From NCBI GenBank assembly GCA_002803225.1, contig NXFV01000868.1, positions 1 to 13,136 on the forward strand: a stretch of DNA of 13,136 nt, read 5' to 3'. The DNA is from Gamarada debralockiae (lineage: Eukaryota; Ascomycota; Leotiomycetes; Helotiales; Hyphodiscaceae). Under the pieces are notes generated by a model. It was not told where the DNA came from. It saw nothing but the letters and a program-made list of their open reading frames with translations, and searched no databases. Each line of letters begins with the position of its first letter. The first letter of the stretch is position 1. The translations under genes were made by a program, and so were the position numbers. Shown here one piece after another: positions 1-8,654 of the stretch.

Positions 1-81
1 GTAAAGCGTCACTTGCTCAGGAGAGGAGTAATCAGCGTAGGGTGGACAAGCTATAATCGGAAAATAGGGCACAGATATGTC

Positions 82-119
82 AATGAATATAGATAGTTAA
101 TGAATATAGATAGTTAATG
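82..119. repeat. 17-bp tandem direct repeat, two copies
   Basis: The unit AATGAATATAGATAGTT occurs at 82-98 and again without a gap at 99-115, followed by a partial third copy (AATG). It lies just downstream of the esterase stop codon, in or near its 3' untranslated region. It is probably slippage or a local duplication. Confidence 0.9.
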
Positions 120-184
120 GTTACTGTAACAGCCATCCCATTAATTGTGATTCTTGATAGCTTTCTGCCTCTAGACATTCTTAC

Positions 185-2033
185 TCAGAACCTCATTAGC
201 AAGTTGAAAATCACCACCGTGACAGCAATAATTACAACATCTCCCACGACCATCTTTGCCGCGGAGCCAGATTTAGGATTTACCACGCTTGAGCTTGTAC
301 TCGCAGAGCCAGTGGCGGTAGTCGTACCGGACGTGCTAGTATTTGTATTAGTAGCCGTCCCGTTGTTATCCAGCTGCAGGATAGCCGCATCAATTTGGTC
401 CCAAAATGCACAGACACTAAAATCCAGCTTGGTCACCTCGACCATCTCATCCACTACGATCCCTTGGCTCCCATTGACCGTCCACGCCGGCCAGGCTTCG
501 TCAGACCCAGGCTTTTGGCTTGCTGCCATGCTTGTCCACGCACCGACCATGAAGTCGCTGATGGCAACCTCGGCCGGGGTGAAGGAGCAGTTGCCGCTAG
601 GCGGTGGTAGGTTCTTGGTGAGACCAAGCACGAACGGGATCTCGGCTGTGTGTGTTGCGCCAAGGAGGCTTCGTATAGCTGTGTTCTCGAAGATGCCACT
701 ATACCAAGCGCAAGACGGCGCGTGGTTGAACTGATACACGAACGCGGGCACCCCGTTGCTCGCGGCTTTGGTCAGCAAGCGGTAAATCGGGCAGAAAACT
801 CCGTAATCGTTTAGGACGGCGGTTATGGCGGCGTACCCTGGCGCTGGCCAGGCCGAAAACTTGCTGAGCGGGTAAGTTGTGTTCACGATGGAGGCTAGCG
901 AGCCGAAGTTAGAGTTCAAGAAGACGCCGTATTGTGCATTGCTGATGTTGCCTATGCCTAGGCCATATGATGCTAAAACGAAGAGTGTGCTATCATTGGC
1001 GTTGCTGCCGAAGATTGTGGGAACTTGGATGCCTACTTCGCTGGGCTGCGCTGAGACGATAGTACCGTCGATCACAGGCCCCCAGGCGACACCCTTTCCG
1101 GAGTTTTCCAAGAGCGAGTTCGCGCCAGGTGCCGAGCTCGAGGGCATGTCAAGGACGGTATCATTAAGTGTGGTGAGCGAGGCAGCGCGGATGCAGTTGA
1201 TGTCCTTGAGGCTGCAGTTAAGTTTCTGAACAAAGAGGGCGTTATACGACTGGGCCTCCTGGATAGCTGGGTAGTCCCGACTGCCCGACTCAACAGCTGC
1301 CGAGGAGAACAGAGATCGGGCCTGGGAAAGGGTACTAAGGACGAGAGTGTCAGCGGCGCCGGCGGACTGGCCGAAGAGGAGAACGCGTCTCGGGTCGCCG
1401 CCGAAAGAGGCGATGTTTTCCTGGATCCACTGCAGAGCGAGGATCTGGTCCTGAAGGCCGTAGTTGCCTGTGAGCCCGGCGCTGGACAAAGCCAGGAAGC
1501 CTAGAGGCCCGAGCCGATAGTTCACAGAGACAAAGACGGAGTCGACGGCAGCGAAACAGCCATTGTAGGTTGGGTCGGAAATGCCGCCAGCTTCGTTGAA
1601 TCCACCGTAGAGCCAGACTTTGACTGGAAGAGCGGAAGAGCCAGTAGCATTTGATGGTGCGTATACATCTAAGAACAGACTAGAGTTCTCAGCTTAGACA
1701 AGACGGCAACAACCCTATTGAGCTTACTTACCAATCTTCTGACTGCGGGCCATTCTCGACGAACAGAGTGCCAAACTGCGCACAGTTTGGCGCCGGTGTT
1801 GCGGAAACGAGACTGTAGGTACTGTCATATGGCTGAGGAGCAGCAAATCTGAGGTTGCCGACAGGAGCTTTAGCGTACGGGATAGCGAGGAACACGTTGG
1901 TGTCGGGATTGCCGCAGGTGTTGCTACCTTGAACCGTGCCATTAGTCGTGGTGATTGTTACGGATTCTGCAACTGTACCGGCGATTGCCAACGACAGTGA
2001 CAGGACGGCACGAAGGCTCAAAGAGTAGAACAT
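185..2033 (-). CDS. Secreted, probably GPI-anchored type-B carboxylesterase (598 aa, one intron)
   Basis: Predicted serine esterase of the alpha/beta-hydrolase fold (carboxylesterase type B / cholinesterase-like) that would cleave carboxylic esters outside the cell. Exons are 2033-1732 and 1679-185. The 52-base intron (1731-1680) starts GTAAGT and ends CTAG, and splicing rebuilds the family motif EDCLFLDVYAP at residue 99. Seen in the protein: an N-terminal signal peptide (about residues 1-22), oxyanion region VWLYGGFNEAGG (122-133), nucleophile motif FGGDPRRVLLFGQSAG with Ser206, acid loop GSNANDST with Asp330 where most relatives have Glu, and the His loop THTAEIPF with His444. A Ser/Thr-rich linker (about 538-570) is followed by a small-residue omega-like site near 571-573 and a hydrophobic tail to 598, which suggests GPI anchoring. 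There are many N-x-S/T sites. Length fits the family. The gene diverges from the Zn2Cys6 regulator. Substrate cannot be told from sequence. Confidence 0.94.
1680..1731 (-). other. Intron of the carboxylesterase gene
   Basis: A 52-base spliceosomal intron, read on the minus strand, with donor GTAAGT, a branch-like CTAAG/CTGAG stretch and acceptor CTCTAG. Without removal the frame hits TAA immediately after the Trp codon. Removal joins TG to T and restores the conserved Cys of the EDCL motif. Confidence 0.93.
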
Positions 2034-2262
2034 TTGTAGTAGCTGCGCTGGCAGAACGAGGATGACTAACGAGGTACAAAAGAGTTCGAGACTAAAGTGC
2101 CATCGTTTCCGTCTTTTATCTTCAGACTACAAGAGGCACAGGATCCATCTAAAAGGCTAGTTCCCTCGAATCCTAGAAAGATACAGCTAGTAAGATGAAA
2201 CACAAACCTCAAAATGCCACCTTATAGGGGGCATATGCCTAATAGGGAAAGAGTTTCGACAG

Positions 2263-2286
2263 TGAGTCGCTGAGTCGCTGAGTGGC
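2263..2286. repeat. Three tandem TGAGTCGC-like octamers
   Basis: TGAGTCGC at 2263-2270 and 2271-2278, then TGAGTGGC at 2279-2286. The core TGAGTC matches six of the seven bases of the bZIP (Gcn4/CpcA-type) consensus TGAGTCA. It sits about 230 bases upstream of the esterase start, a sensible promoter distance. Function as a binding site is inference. Confidence 0.5.
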
Positions 2287-2904
2287 AGGTCGATAAGCTC
2301 AAGGGAGGAGGAATGCAACATTAATCATAAGACTACCACGAAATATCGAATCATAAATATTGATTGGAAAATTTCGTAGCAAGTTGCGAAAGCTGAGAGT
2401 CTACCGTAATAGATGCAAGTTAATGTGGCATTGATGCAGGTAGGTACTAACGGTCCTGCGAGGCTGGATTGGACACTAGGTGCGCCTGGGTGCAGTCTTT
2501 CGGCAAACTTCAACCTTCCTACTCAGCCCAGTGTTGAGAAAACTGTGCAGTGAAATTGGGCGTGCCTTGTTTAGTCTCAAGGACGCCCGCCACCACAGCG
2601 AAAGCGACTTCTTCAGACATCCCCTTTTGCTCTCATTGGTGGCTGGTAAAGCCACATTGTGCGGATATATTTTTAGGGCTGCCTGTGCCCTGTGCCATAC
2701 AGGTATTTTATCCTCTCCTTGCTTGACGCTTATCGTTATTTCTGCTACAAGCTCAAAGCTGCGTTGATTCAACGAACTTGTTACTCGATTGAGTATTGGA
2801 GAAGACGAACCAAGCCGGGGCGCGGAAGTTTCAGCCGCTGCGCTAGCTCGCTTATGTAGGCCCGCCTTTCCTAATTTGGGGGACATGTCGACGCTAAAAC
2901 TATG

Positions 2905-2913
2905 CGGGCGCCG
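2905..2913. promoter_or_regulatory. Candidate Zn2Cys6 binding site, CGG-N3-CCG
   Basis: Inverted CGG triplets separated by GCG, embedded in the G+C-rich string GCGGGCGCCGC. Zn(II)2Cys6 dimers commonly recognise paired CGG triplets. The site is about 330 bases upstream of the regulator start and 870 bases upstream of the esterase start, so it could serve autoregulation. Nine bases can occur by chance. Confidence 0.3.
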
Positions 2914-3241
2914 CTTTTAAAATTCCGTGAATTAACAGTTAGCTAAAGGGATCCCGAAGGGGGCTAAAAAAGCAGCACCAAATTCTGCGAATAACCTCAT
3001 ATTATCTTCCATCCCCGACTGCGTCTAGAATGCCAACGCCAACTCCTCTTCTGGTCCTTGTTTCGTTCCTCGCGGTTAGCAGTCTCTTTAGTCCACTACC
3101 ACCACATCATCACTTGCATAGTGCCATATGCCTATGCCTTGCCCTATTTGACAATCCCATAACCATACTCAACCAGATACTAGACGCCCCACGTTGTTTT
3201 GTTGAAAGCAGATTCAAATCGGATGAGCAAGAGCATCCGTC

Positions 3242-4926
3242 ATGCCGTTCCGCGGTCGACCGTCCGATGCTTGTGCACCCTGCCGGAAGGGGAGGAATAA
3301 AGTAAGTTCGACCGAAGTCCCTTCTTTTCTTCTCAGGAAGCACTCTCTTAGCCCGTTTGCATGCAGTGTGATCGGATCCGTCCGTCGTGCACCCAATGCC
3401 TGCGCAAGTCCGTTACTTGCTTCGGTTACAGGAACGTGTCACTGCTTCTCGTCAAGGATGAATCGGAGTCAACACATCGAAAGGTCCAGTATGAAAAGAA
3501 CGGCATCCTCTATCCTCCAACCCTTCCGGAGCACACTCTTGAGCATGAACTGCTCACTGGCCCACACTGCAACGCTGTAGATATCATACCCTCGCCGCCA
3601 CGCTCTCTCACGCCTTCCCATAACGAGCTAGCCGTTACTTATTTCATGACCTTTTGGTCCCCAGGTTCGCCCTTCGAATTCCTTCCTGAGATATACAATA
3701 CTATAGTATCAAACTCACAAGATGCCGTATTGTCAACCGTCCTAGCCACCTCATATGCGAGCCTGTCGCTGCGTGTCGGCAGCGTCGAGCTCTTGAATTA
3801 TGCCCGCAAGCACTACTCCGCAGCCCTCATCCAAACAAATGAGGCCCTTGCTTCCTCAAAGACGGCTATACTTGATAGCAGCCTCATTTCTGTCCTACTC
3901 CTAGGTCTTTACGAGGCTATTACCTTCTCTGGTCGCCGATCACCCGCAAGCTGGACGGCTCATACCCTAGGAGCCGTCGAACTCATCCGACTGCGAGGGA
4001 CGAAGCAACTCGGGACAAAACTAGGCACACAACTCTTTTTGCAGACTTGCAGTAATATCCGCAGTAGCTGCATCCAACGAGGAGTCGCCGTACCGAACGA
4101 GTTCCTACAGGTATATAAGCAAGCTAAGCCCTTTCTTGATCCAAACATTCCTAGAGTCCGGACTGGGCCCCTGCTCGACAAAATGGCCAGCTTGAAAGCG
4201 CGAGTGCTCCAAGTTCCGCCGCTACAGAGACTCTCTGGGATTGTCTATGAGGCACTACAGCTGGAGGAGGAGGCACGGTGGCTAGAAGATATACTACCGG
4301 ACAGCTGGCGTTACAAAGTCAGCCCCCCGCACATGACTCCACCTTGTGCTTATCAGGGCCTCGCCCACCAATATCCGGCTCACCACGTAGCCCGGCACTG
4401 GAACATGCTCCGTATGATACGGCTATTCTTGTGCGAGGTAGTCTGGCGTATAGCTGCATTTGTTGCTCGAGCTAAGGATCAGAGTATGCCTGAGATATCC
4501 GAACACTGCAACGATCTCGACACTACAGCTCTTCTAGCCACAGCTACGGCCAACCGCACACAACTCGTTACTGACATACTCGCGAGTGCAACACAGTTTC
4601 TCGATGAGAATGGTACTACCTTTACCCCAGCGGCGCGCTATCTGATCTGGCCGTTCACAGCTGTAGCGGAGATTCCGTCGACACCGGAGCCGGCGCGACT
4701 CTATGTTATCAAGTGTCTGCGCGAGATAGCGAGGCAAGGGAGGATCCCGCAGGCGAGGGAGGCGGCAAAATCAGTTGAGTCAGGATCTCCTACCTATTGG
4801 TGAGTAAGGAATTTTTTATTCTTCGTAGTTACTCTATTTATACAACTGTAGCTGTTCAGTACTCTCTTCACTTTGATCCATGTTCTTACTATGTTATCTA
4901 GGATGCATTTATATCTACTTGGGTAA
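3242..4926 (+). CDS. Zn(II)2Cys6 transcription factor with fungal-specific regulatory domain (Fungal_trans_2 type)
   Basis: DNA-binding regulator expected in the nucleus. The start ATG at 3242 gives MPFRGRPSDACAPCRKGR, a typical beginning for this family. Exon 1 is 3242-3301. The intron 3302-3366 (GTAAGT...GCAG) splits the zinc cluster, and splicing yields Cys11, 14, 21, 28, 31 and 38 with spacing C-x2-C-x6-C-x6-C-x2-C-x6-C, followed by GYR. The rest is the long helical regulatory region: an LLLGLYE segment near 197-203 and W-x2-H-x2-GA at about 216-223, typical of this fungal TF class, then a C-terminal ARYLIWPF motif. The open frame stops at TGA 4801-4803, giving 498 aa. That TGA lies inside a strong donor (GTGAGTAAG from 4800), and an acceptor at 4900-4901 with a CTTAC branch would replace the end by MHLYLLG and stop at 4926 (505 aa). 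I prefer the spliced end, but the shorter form is possible. It diverges from the esterase. Target genes are unknown. Confidence 0.9.
3302..3366 (+). other. Intron splitting the zinc-cluster codons of the regulator
   Basis: A 65-base intron with donor GTAAGT and acceptor GCATGCAG. It separates the second and third zinc-ligand cysteines. Splicing in phase 0 places Lys20 directly before Cys21 and completes the six-Cys pattern. Confidence 0.93.
4800..4901 (+). other. Probable terminal intron of the regulator
   Basis: A 102-base candidate with donor GTGAGTAAG, a pyrimidine-rich tract, branch-like CTTAC about 12 bases before the end, and acceptor TTATCTAG. The phase fits: TG joins G to keep the Trp codon, then MHLYLLG and TAA at 4924-4926. 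The unspliced transcript would terminate at TGA 4801-4803. Confidence 0.55.
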
Positions 4927-5254
4927 AAGCTTGTCTCTTATCTCTTACAACTATAGAGGGACTCGTAGAAGGGAGATTTGATAAGGGGCGGAATTGTTTT
5001 GGAAAGGAAGAGCAAGCGGAAATATGTTTGGGCTCCTTACAACGAAGCCAAAAGATTAGCTTCCTTTCTGGGAATCAGCAAGTGGAATTCTTTATAAACC
5101 GGTTAGGTAAGGCGTTGTATTGTTCCAACTGCTAAAACCGTGGATATCTGACTTCCGGAAGTGTTAGCGCTTGGAAATACTTTGTCCATATTCCAACCCT
5201 CAAGTCGCCGCACAGTTAGCACTCTCTAATCTCGCCTCCCAAAACCGGCTGCGT
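4927..5254. other. Spacer between the regulator and the acetyltransferase relic
   Basis: About 330 bases, AT-rich at the left, presumably the 3' end of the regulator transcript and the old promoter of the acetyltransferase. The acetyltransferase frame is open back to 5168 without an ATG. No other feature was seen. Confidence 0.5.
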
Positions 5255-5992
5255 ATGCAGAAAGAGGAGATGCTTGCGGGCCGTCACTACTTTCCTTTTA
5301 ACGAAGAGCTGATCCTTGAGCGAGAACGTTGCAGTAGAGCTTGCTGGCGTTTCAATGTCAGCACAAATCCTAATAACAGTGTGTCTCCTGAGGAGCGTGC
5401 ACGACTCTTCCGCGATATCCTTCAGCCTCACGAACATGTCATCTCTCAAACCAAGCGGCACCAGGTTCACCGGTTGGTCGAGTAGGCAATAATCTCGTCA
5501 TCGAAGGGCCCTTCCAATGTGATTATGGGTATAACATCAACATTAGCCAAGACGTCGCCATTGGAAGGAATTGCATTATTCTTGATACCTGCGAAGTCAG
5601 GATTGGCGAGAGGTGCAATATCGTACCTAACGTCAATATTTACACTGCGACACTGCCTATCGATTCTGAGCAGCGATGGGGTTCCAGAGGACCGAATTTA
5701 GACAGGAAGGTCACTATTGATCCGGACTGCTAGATTGGTGGCGATGTTACCATTCTGCCGGGCCGGACGATTTGCCAGGGTAGCACTGTGGGAGCGAGCT
5801 CGATCGTTACTATGGTACGTTGACCCTTTTCCTTATTATGAAATTTGCCCTGTGGAGTCCAATGCCAGTTACGTTCCTCTTTCCTTTGGAAATATGCCGA
5901 CTCACTTCGCACAGGATGTACCACCTTACACCGTTGTCTGTGGCAACCCTGCTCGTGTCATCAGAGGCGTATATCCACCCCACGAGCCCTGA
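5255..5992 (+). pseudogene. Broken LacA/NodL-type hexapeptide O-acetyltransferase
   Basis: Relic of an enzyme moving acetyl from acetyl-CoA to a sugar-like hydroxyl (maltose/galactoside O-acetyltransferase family, left-handed beta helix). The first part (5255 to about 5430) reads MQKEEMLAG, FNEELILERERC and LFRDILQP, the family's N-terminal domain. A one-base frameshift between about 5420 and 5460 moves the frame, after which SPVGRVGNN, CDYGYNI, AIGRNCIILDTC, NVNIYTATLPID and GSRGPN follow as hexapeptide coils. TAG at 5731-5733 replaces the Trp of the conserved DCWIGG motif. The frame then continues through VTILPG and GSTVGASSIVTM to a 100-base intron (5815-5914, GTACGT...CACAG), and ends DVPPYTVVCGNPARVIRG with a stop at 5990-5992. 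The position of the catalytic His of bacterial members (T-x-HP) is Leu here (ATLP). With a frameshift plus a nonsense codon it should be inactive. Confidence 0.85.
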
Positions 5993-6858
5993 GACTAGCC
6001 CAGAGCAATGCGACAAGTTAACGAGGCTGACAGTCTACGGTGTGCAAAGATAAATTCAACCCGTTTTGATCACATGATATATCCGTCTGACAACTACTCT
6101 CTGCGCCTGCTCGTCCATGGATACGCCATGGTATGGCGTCAGACGGGTGTGACACGGACCCCCTGCACTTAAGGTTCGGCCCGGGACAGATGACGCGGAT
6201 TGCGCATCTTCTTTGACCCAATCCACAAACGTCAGCTCTGCCCCCCATGATACAGTCGCTAGCGAAATCGGCTTCCGCCTTGAACACTTCTAAAAATTCC
6301 GGTCAGCCACATTCCCAAGCCACCCTTCTGGACGCTAGACTGCTTCTGGCTAGCTGCTTCTATCCAATCTTTTGTCGGTTAATTTAATGCCGATAAACAC
6401 CTTTTGCATTATTATGAGAATGGACACGACGAGCCAATACAGCACGTGAGTGGGAATAATTGGCAGCCTCTTTCTGATGAGCCTGGATAAGGACCAAGGA
6501 AATAATCAGGGCAGAGATGCCTAAGAAGAAGATGTTTCAAATTTGGGTCAAGAGTGGGAATACTACAAATTTGGAAGGGCAGGATGAGGAGGACGATTGG
6601 TGCTACAATGGAAAGACTCGATTTTTGATAGCTGATATTTCTATGTGATAGCCAGTCAGCCTGACTGACTTCGGGCATGACCGATATGTGGTCGTGCTGA
6701 TTACACTCCTCCAAAACCCCAAATTCAGACAATGAGGACGCCGTGTGTTTTAGATGATTGCTTCTCCAAACATGGATCATCTGCTGCATCTCATGCTAAG
6801 CAATGCCCAAATGTCTCGTTGCAACGGCCACATCTCGGAACCATGTTATGATCCATTC
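5993..6858. other. Gene-poor stretch with faint coding traces
   Basis: No intact gene. A plus-strand frame from about 6104 to 6292 is codon-like apart from one TGA, but I cannot connect it to a family. The segment 6407-6790 looks like a more decayed coding relic and is listed separately. A perfect 7-base inverted repeat with a 3-base loop (ACGCCAT / ATGGCGT) lies at 6123-6139. Confidence 0.4.
6407..6790 (+). pseudogene. Possible heavily decayed coding relic, unknown family
   Basis: Two plus-strand frames give peptide-like text that hands over from one to the other: HYYENGHDEP and SGNNWQPLSDEP (from 6407), then, shifted by one base near 6485-6492, KDQGNNQGRDA, SNLGQEWEYYKFGRAG, GGRLVLQWKDSIFDS and YFYVIASQPD. 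The second frame is interrupted by TAA and several TGA codons. The text is rich in Trp, Tyr and Asp in a way unlike noncoding DNA, but this is a judgement by eye. Family and function are unknown. Confidence 0.22.
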
Positions 6859-8223
6859 CTACATAGCAGGTTGCGAGCAATCAAACTGACACCGGTTGAC
6901 GGTGGCAACTACATGTTGACTGGATTGATCGGTTGTCCAACAAGCGTTAGCGTCAGTTGTCGAGTCAACGCACTTGCCTGCGTAGCAAAAGTTTACGTTC
7001 GATTTCTTGAATGCTGTCTGGCCTAATTCTTTTATAACAGAATAGGGCAATTGTGAGTAGATGGCCATTCCAGCAGTGGCAGGGTAAGCTGCAACGCCTA
7101 TTTGAATGCAGTTATCGTCGTAAATAAACATGCTTACAGTGGCCGGGTTGAACGATCCTCGGGGTGGAGCTGTGTACATACTGAGGAATCCCAACGTGCA
7201 CGTCCTAGGCTGAGCCGGAAAGCAATATGCGGAGCCCAGGAGCATATGGGGGCTGTGAGGCTGGCGCCGCCGTTGAGGATGTTGGGCTTGACGGTGAGGA
7301 AGACGTTGTAGCGACTGTGGTGCAACTTGCTGGAAGTACCTCTGTAGTCGAAGGGAAAAATGTTGCAGGCCAGAACACGTATTGACAGTTGATTAATGAG
7401 CTCGTGTAGCACTGTTTGCTTAGAGTAGGAAGTGGCGCAGCCCTAGAAGACACCGAGAGATCAGGATCATCCGTTGTTGACGTAGGGCCTGACCCATAGT
7501 CAGAAAGCGGATATTGCACCATTGTCATTACCTGGTAGGGTAGCATTGGAATTGCTGTGACCGTAGGAAGATCTGAAGAGGTGGATGTGGTGCTCAGGGA
7601 TACTTCGATGGTTGATATCGGTGGTAATACACTGAGGTTCTCAAGTAGACTTTCAGCTCGACCGCCCCGTTTCGTGCTAACTTCGCGGCTATGAGCGCTT
7701 CAGCCATGGTCAATGCCGCAGTAAGCCCCAGAGTTGCCCCTACCTTAGACGCTGCCTGTGCTATAATCTCCGCTGCAATGGTCTCAACTATTTTTGATGC
7801 TGCCGCGATGATGGGTACACCTGCAACTCCATTCGAGGTCGGTGGAGCTGTGATGAATGAAAAATAATCGGTAGAGGTCGTCATCGTAGTGACACCATTC
7901 GAATCTGTGGCTGTAACGGGTGTTGCCGTTAAGAAATTGGTCTCTACAGCTGTCCAAACCGCATCGTCTGTTGTCATGGTGGTTCCAGACTAGGTCTCTG
8001 TCATCGGTTCGACGGTGAGCCATTGATAACCCCCACCTAGCGAAGGCTTGATTGGGGATTGACCGCCAATATTGCAAGTAGTAGACCCGTCTGAGGTGAC
8101 GCACTAAGGCTTGATGGCGTGAACAACATCATCGATAGTGGCCGATTCAGATATACACGCGAAGAGTAGTAGCCAAAGGTACACGATATGGAAATGAGCA
8201 AACGGGTCCGCTGGGAAATGCAT
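6859..8223 (-). pseudogene. Decayed gene for a secreted Ser/Thr-rich protein with Cys-containing C-terminal domain
   Basis: Read on the minus strand from ATG at 8223: an N-terminal hydrophobic segment (HIVYLWLLLFACIS) resembles a signal peptide. The frame then passes TAG at 8106-8104 (after HAIKP) and TAG at 7992-7990 (after EPMTET) and continues through a Thr-rich stretch and an Ala-rich helical segment (IVETIAAEIIAQAASKVG). A one-base shift at about 7660-7635 leads into ESLLENLSVLPP, a Ser/Thr/Pro-rich linker and KQCYTSSLINCQYVF. A second shift near 7250-7225 leads into the C-terminal part: QPRTCTLGF, FIYDDNCIQIG, IYSQLPY, FCYAGKCVDSTT and RCQFDCS, with a stop at 6859. Four independent lesions make it non-functional. 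I do not recognise the family; the layout suggests a cell-surface or secreted protein of filamentous fungi. Confidence 0.7.
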
Positions 8224-8654
8224 TCTGAATGTGTAGTAGGCGGAGTAGCGATGTGGAAGTAAATTCGAGCAACTGAGAGTTTTTGAAACCAAAGCATGGA
8301 AACGGGAGCTATGTATCATGTCCTCCAGAGAGCATTTGTGGTCTGGACGGATAAACTCCAATGCCATTCTCCGCGTCGGTCTACCTTGGATGGGAGGCAT
8401 AATCTAAATAACCCCAAGGAAATGTTGATCCTCCGATAAAACATTTTGCAAGCCCAGTTGAGAAGAAGCCCTTTGCTGAAGACCAAGTGGCTCCAGACCC
8501 ACACTCGTATCGCTCGATCCTTATGACCTTTCTCGAGTACTTTGGCGCGTATCTGATATGACTATCAGGGGATTTCAGTCATGTTGGGCCTTTCATGGTG
8601 GAGGAATCCTCAGAAAACCATTTAGATTTAACTCAGTGGCACTGGACCTCGATA
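8224..8654. other. Region without a supportable gene
   Basis: About 430 bases, presumably the old promoter side of the decayed secreted-protein gene. A plus-strand frame from about 8478 to 8716 is open for roughly 78 codons, but it has no known motif and overlaps the next minus-strand relic, so it was not called. Nothing else was seen. Confidence 0.4.

Larger units (their letters stand above)
2034..3241. promoter_or_regulatory. Divergent intergenic promoter region between esterase and Zn2Cys6 regulator
   Basis: About 1.2 kb with no gene I can support; it must carry the promoters of both flanking genes. Things visible in it: three near-tandem TGAGTCGC-type octamers at 2263-2286; CCAAT boxes in minus orientation at 2367-2363 and 2472-2468; a TATA-like AT run near 2664-2675; and an inverted CGG pair with 3-base spacing (CGG-GCG-CCG, 2905-2913), the class of site many Zn2Cys6 proteins bind. 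The stretch just before the regulator (about 3040-3230) is pyrimidine-rich, as is common in fungal leaders. A 136-codon minus-strand ORF at 2886-2476 has no recognisable feature and was not called. Confidence 0.6.

Noticed and set aside
117..734. 205-codon plus-strand open frame
   Set aside because: It lies antisense to the esterase C-terminus; its Thr/Val-rich text mirrors the Ser/Thr linker and hydrophobic tail of the real gene.
879..1229. 116-codon plus-strand open frame
   Set aside because: Antisense shadow of the esterase, which has all family motifs on the other strand.
2476..2886. 136-codon minus-strand ORF in the divergent promoter region
   Set aside because: Basic, low-information text with no domain, signal or neighbour support, and it occupies sequence needed for two promoters. 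The overlapping plus-strand 95-codon frame is equally unsupported.
3960..4181. 73-codon minus-strand ORF within the regulator
   Set aside because: Antisense shadow of a clearly coding exon.
4083..4190. Possible additional intron (GTATAT...CCTAG) within the regulator
   Set aside because: The open frame through it reads as normal regulator sequence and no frame or stop problem needs solving.
5415..5470. Intron as an explanation for the acetyltransferase frame change
   Set aside because: The only GT...AG pairs that would fit span about 30 bases, too short for a fungal intron, so a frameshift is preferred.
6123..6139. 7-base inverted repeat as a regulatory site
   Set aside because: A perfect but short palindrome with no gene nearby; expected by chance at this length.
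6412..6789. 125-codon minus-strand ORF
   Set aside because: No recognisable motif, and it overlaps the more coding-like plus-strand relic, itself only weakly supported.
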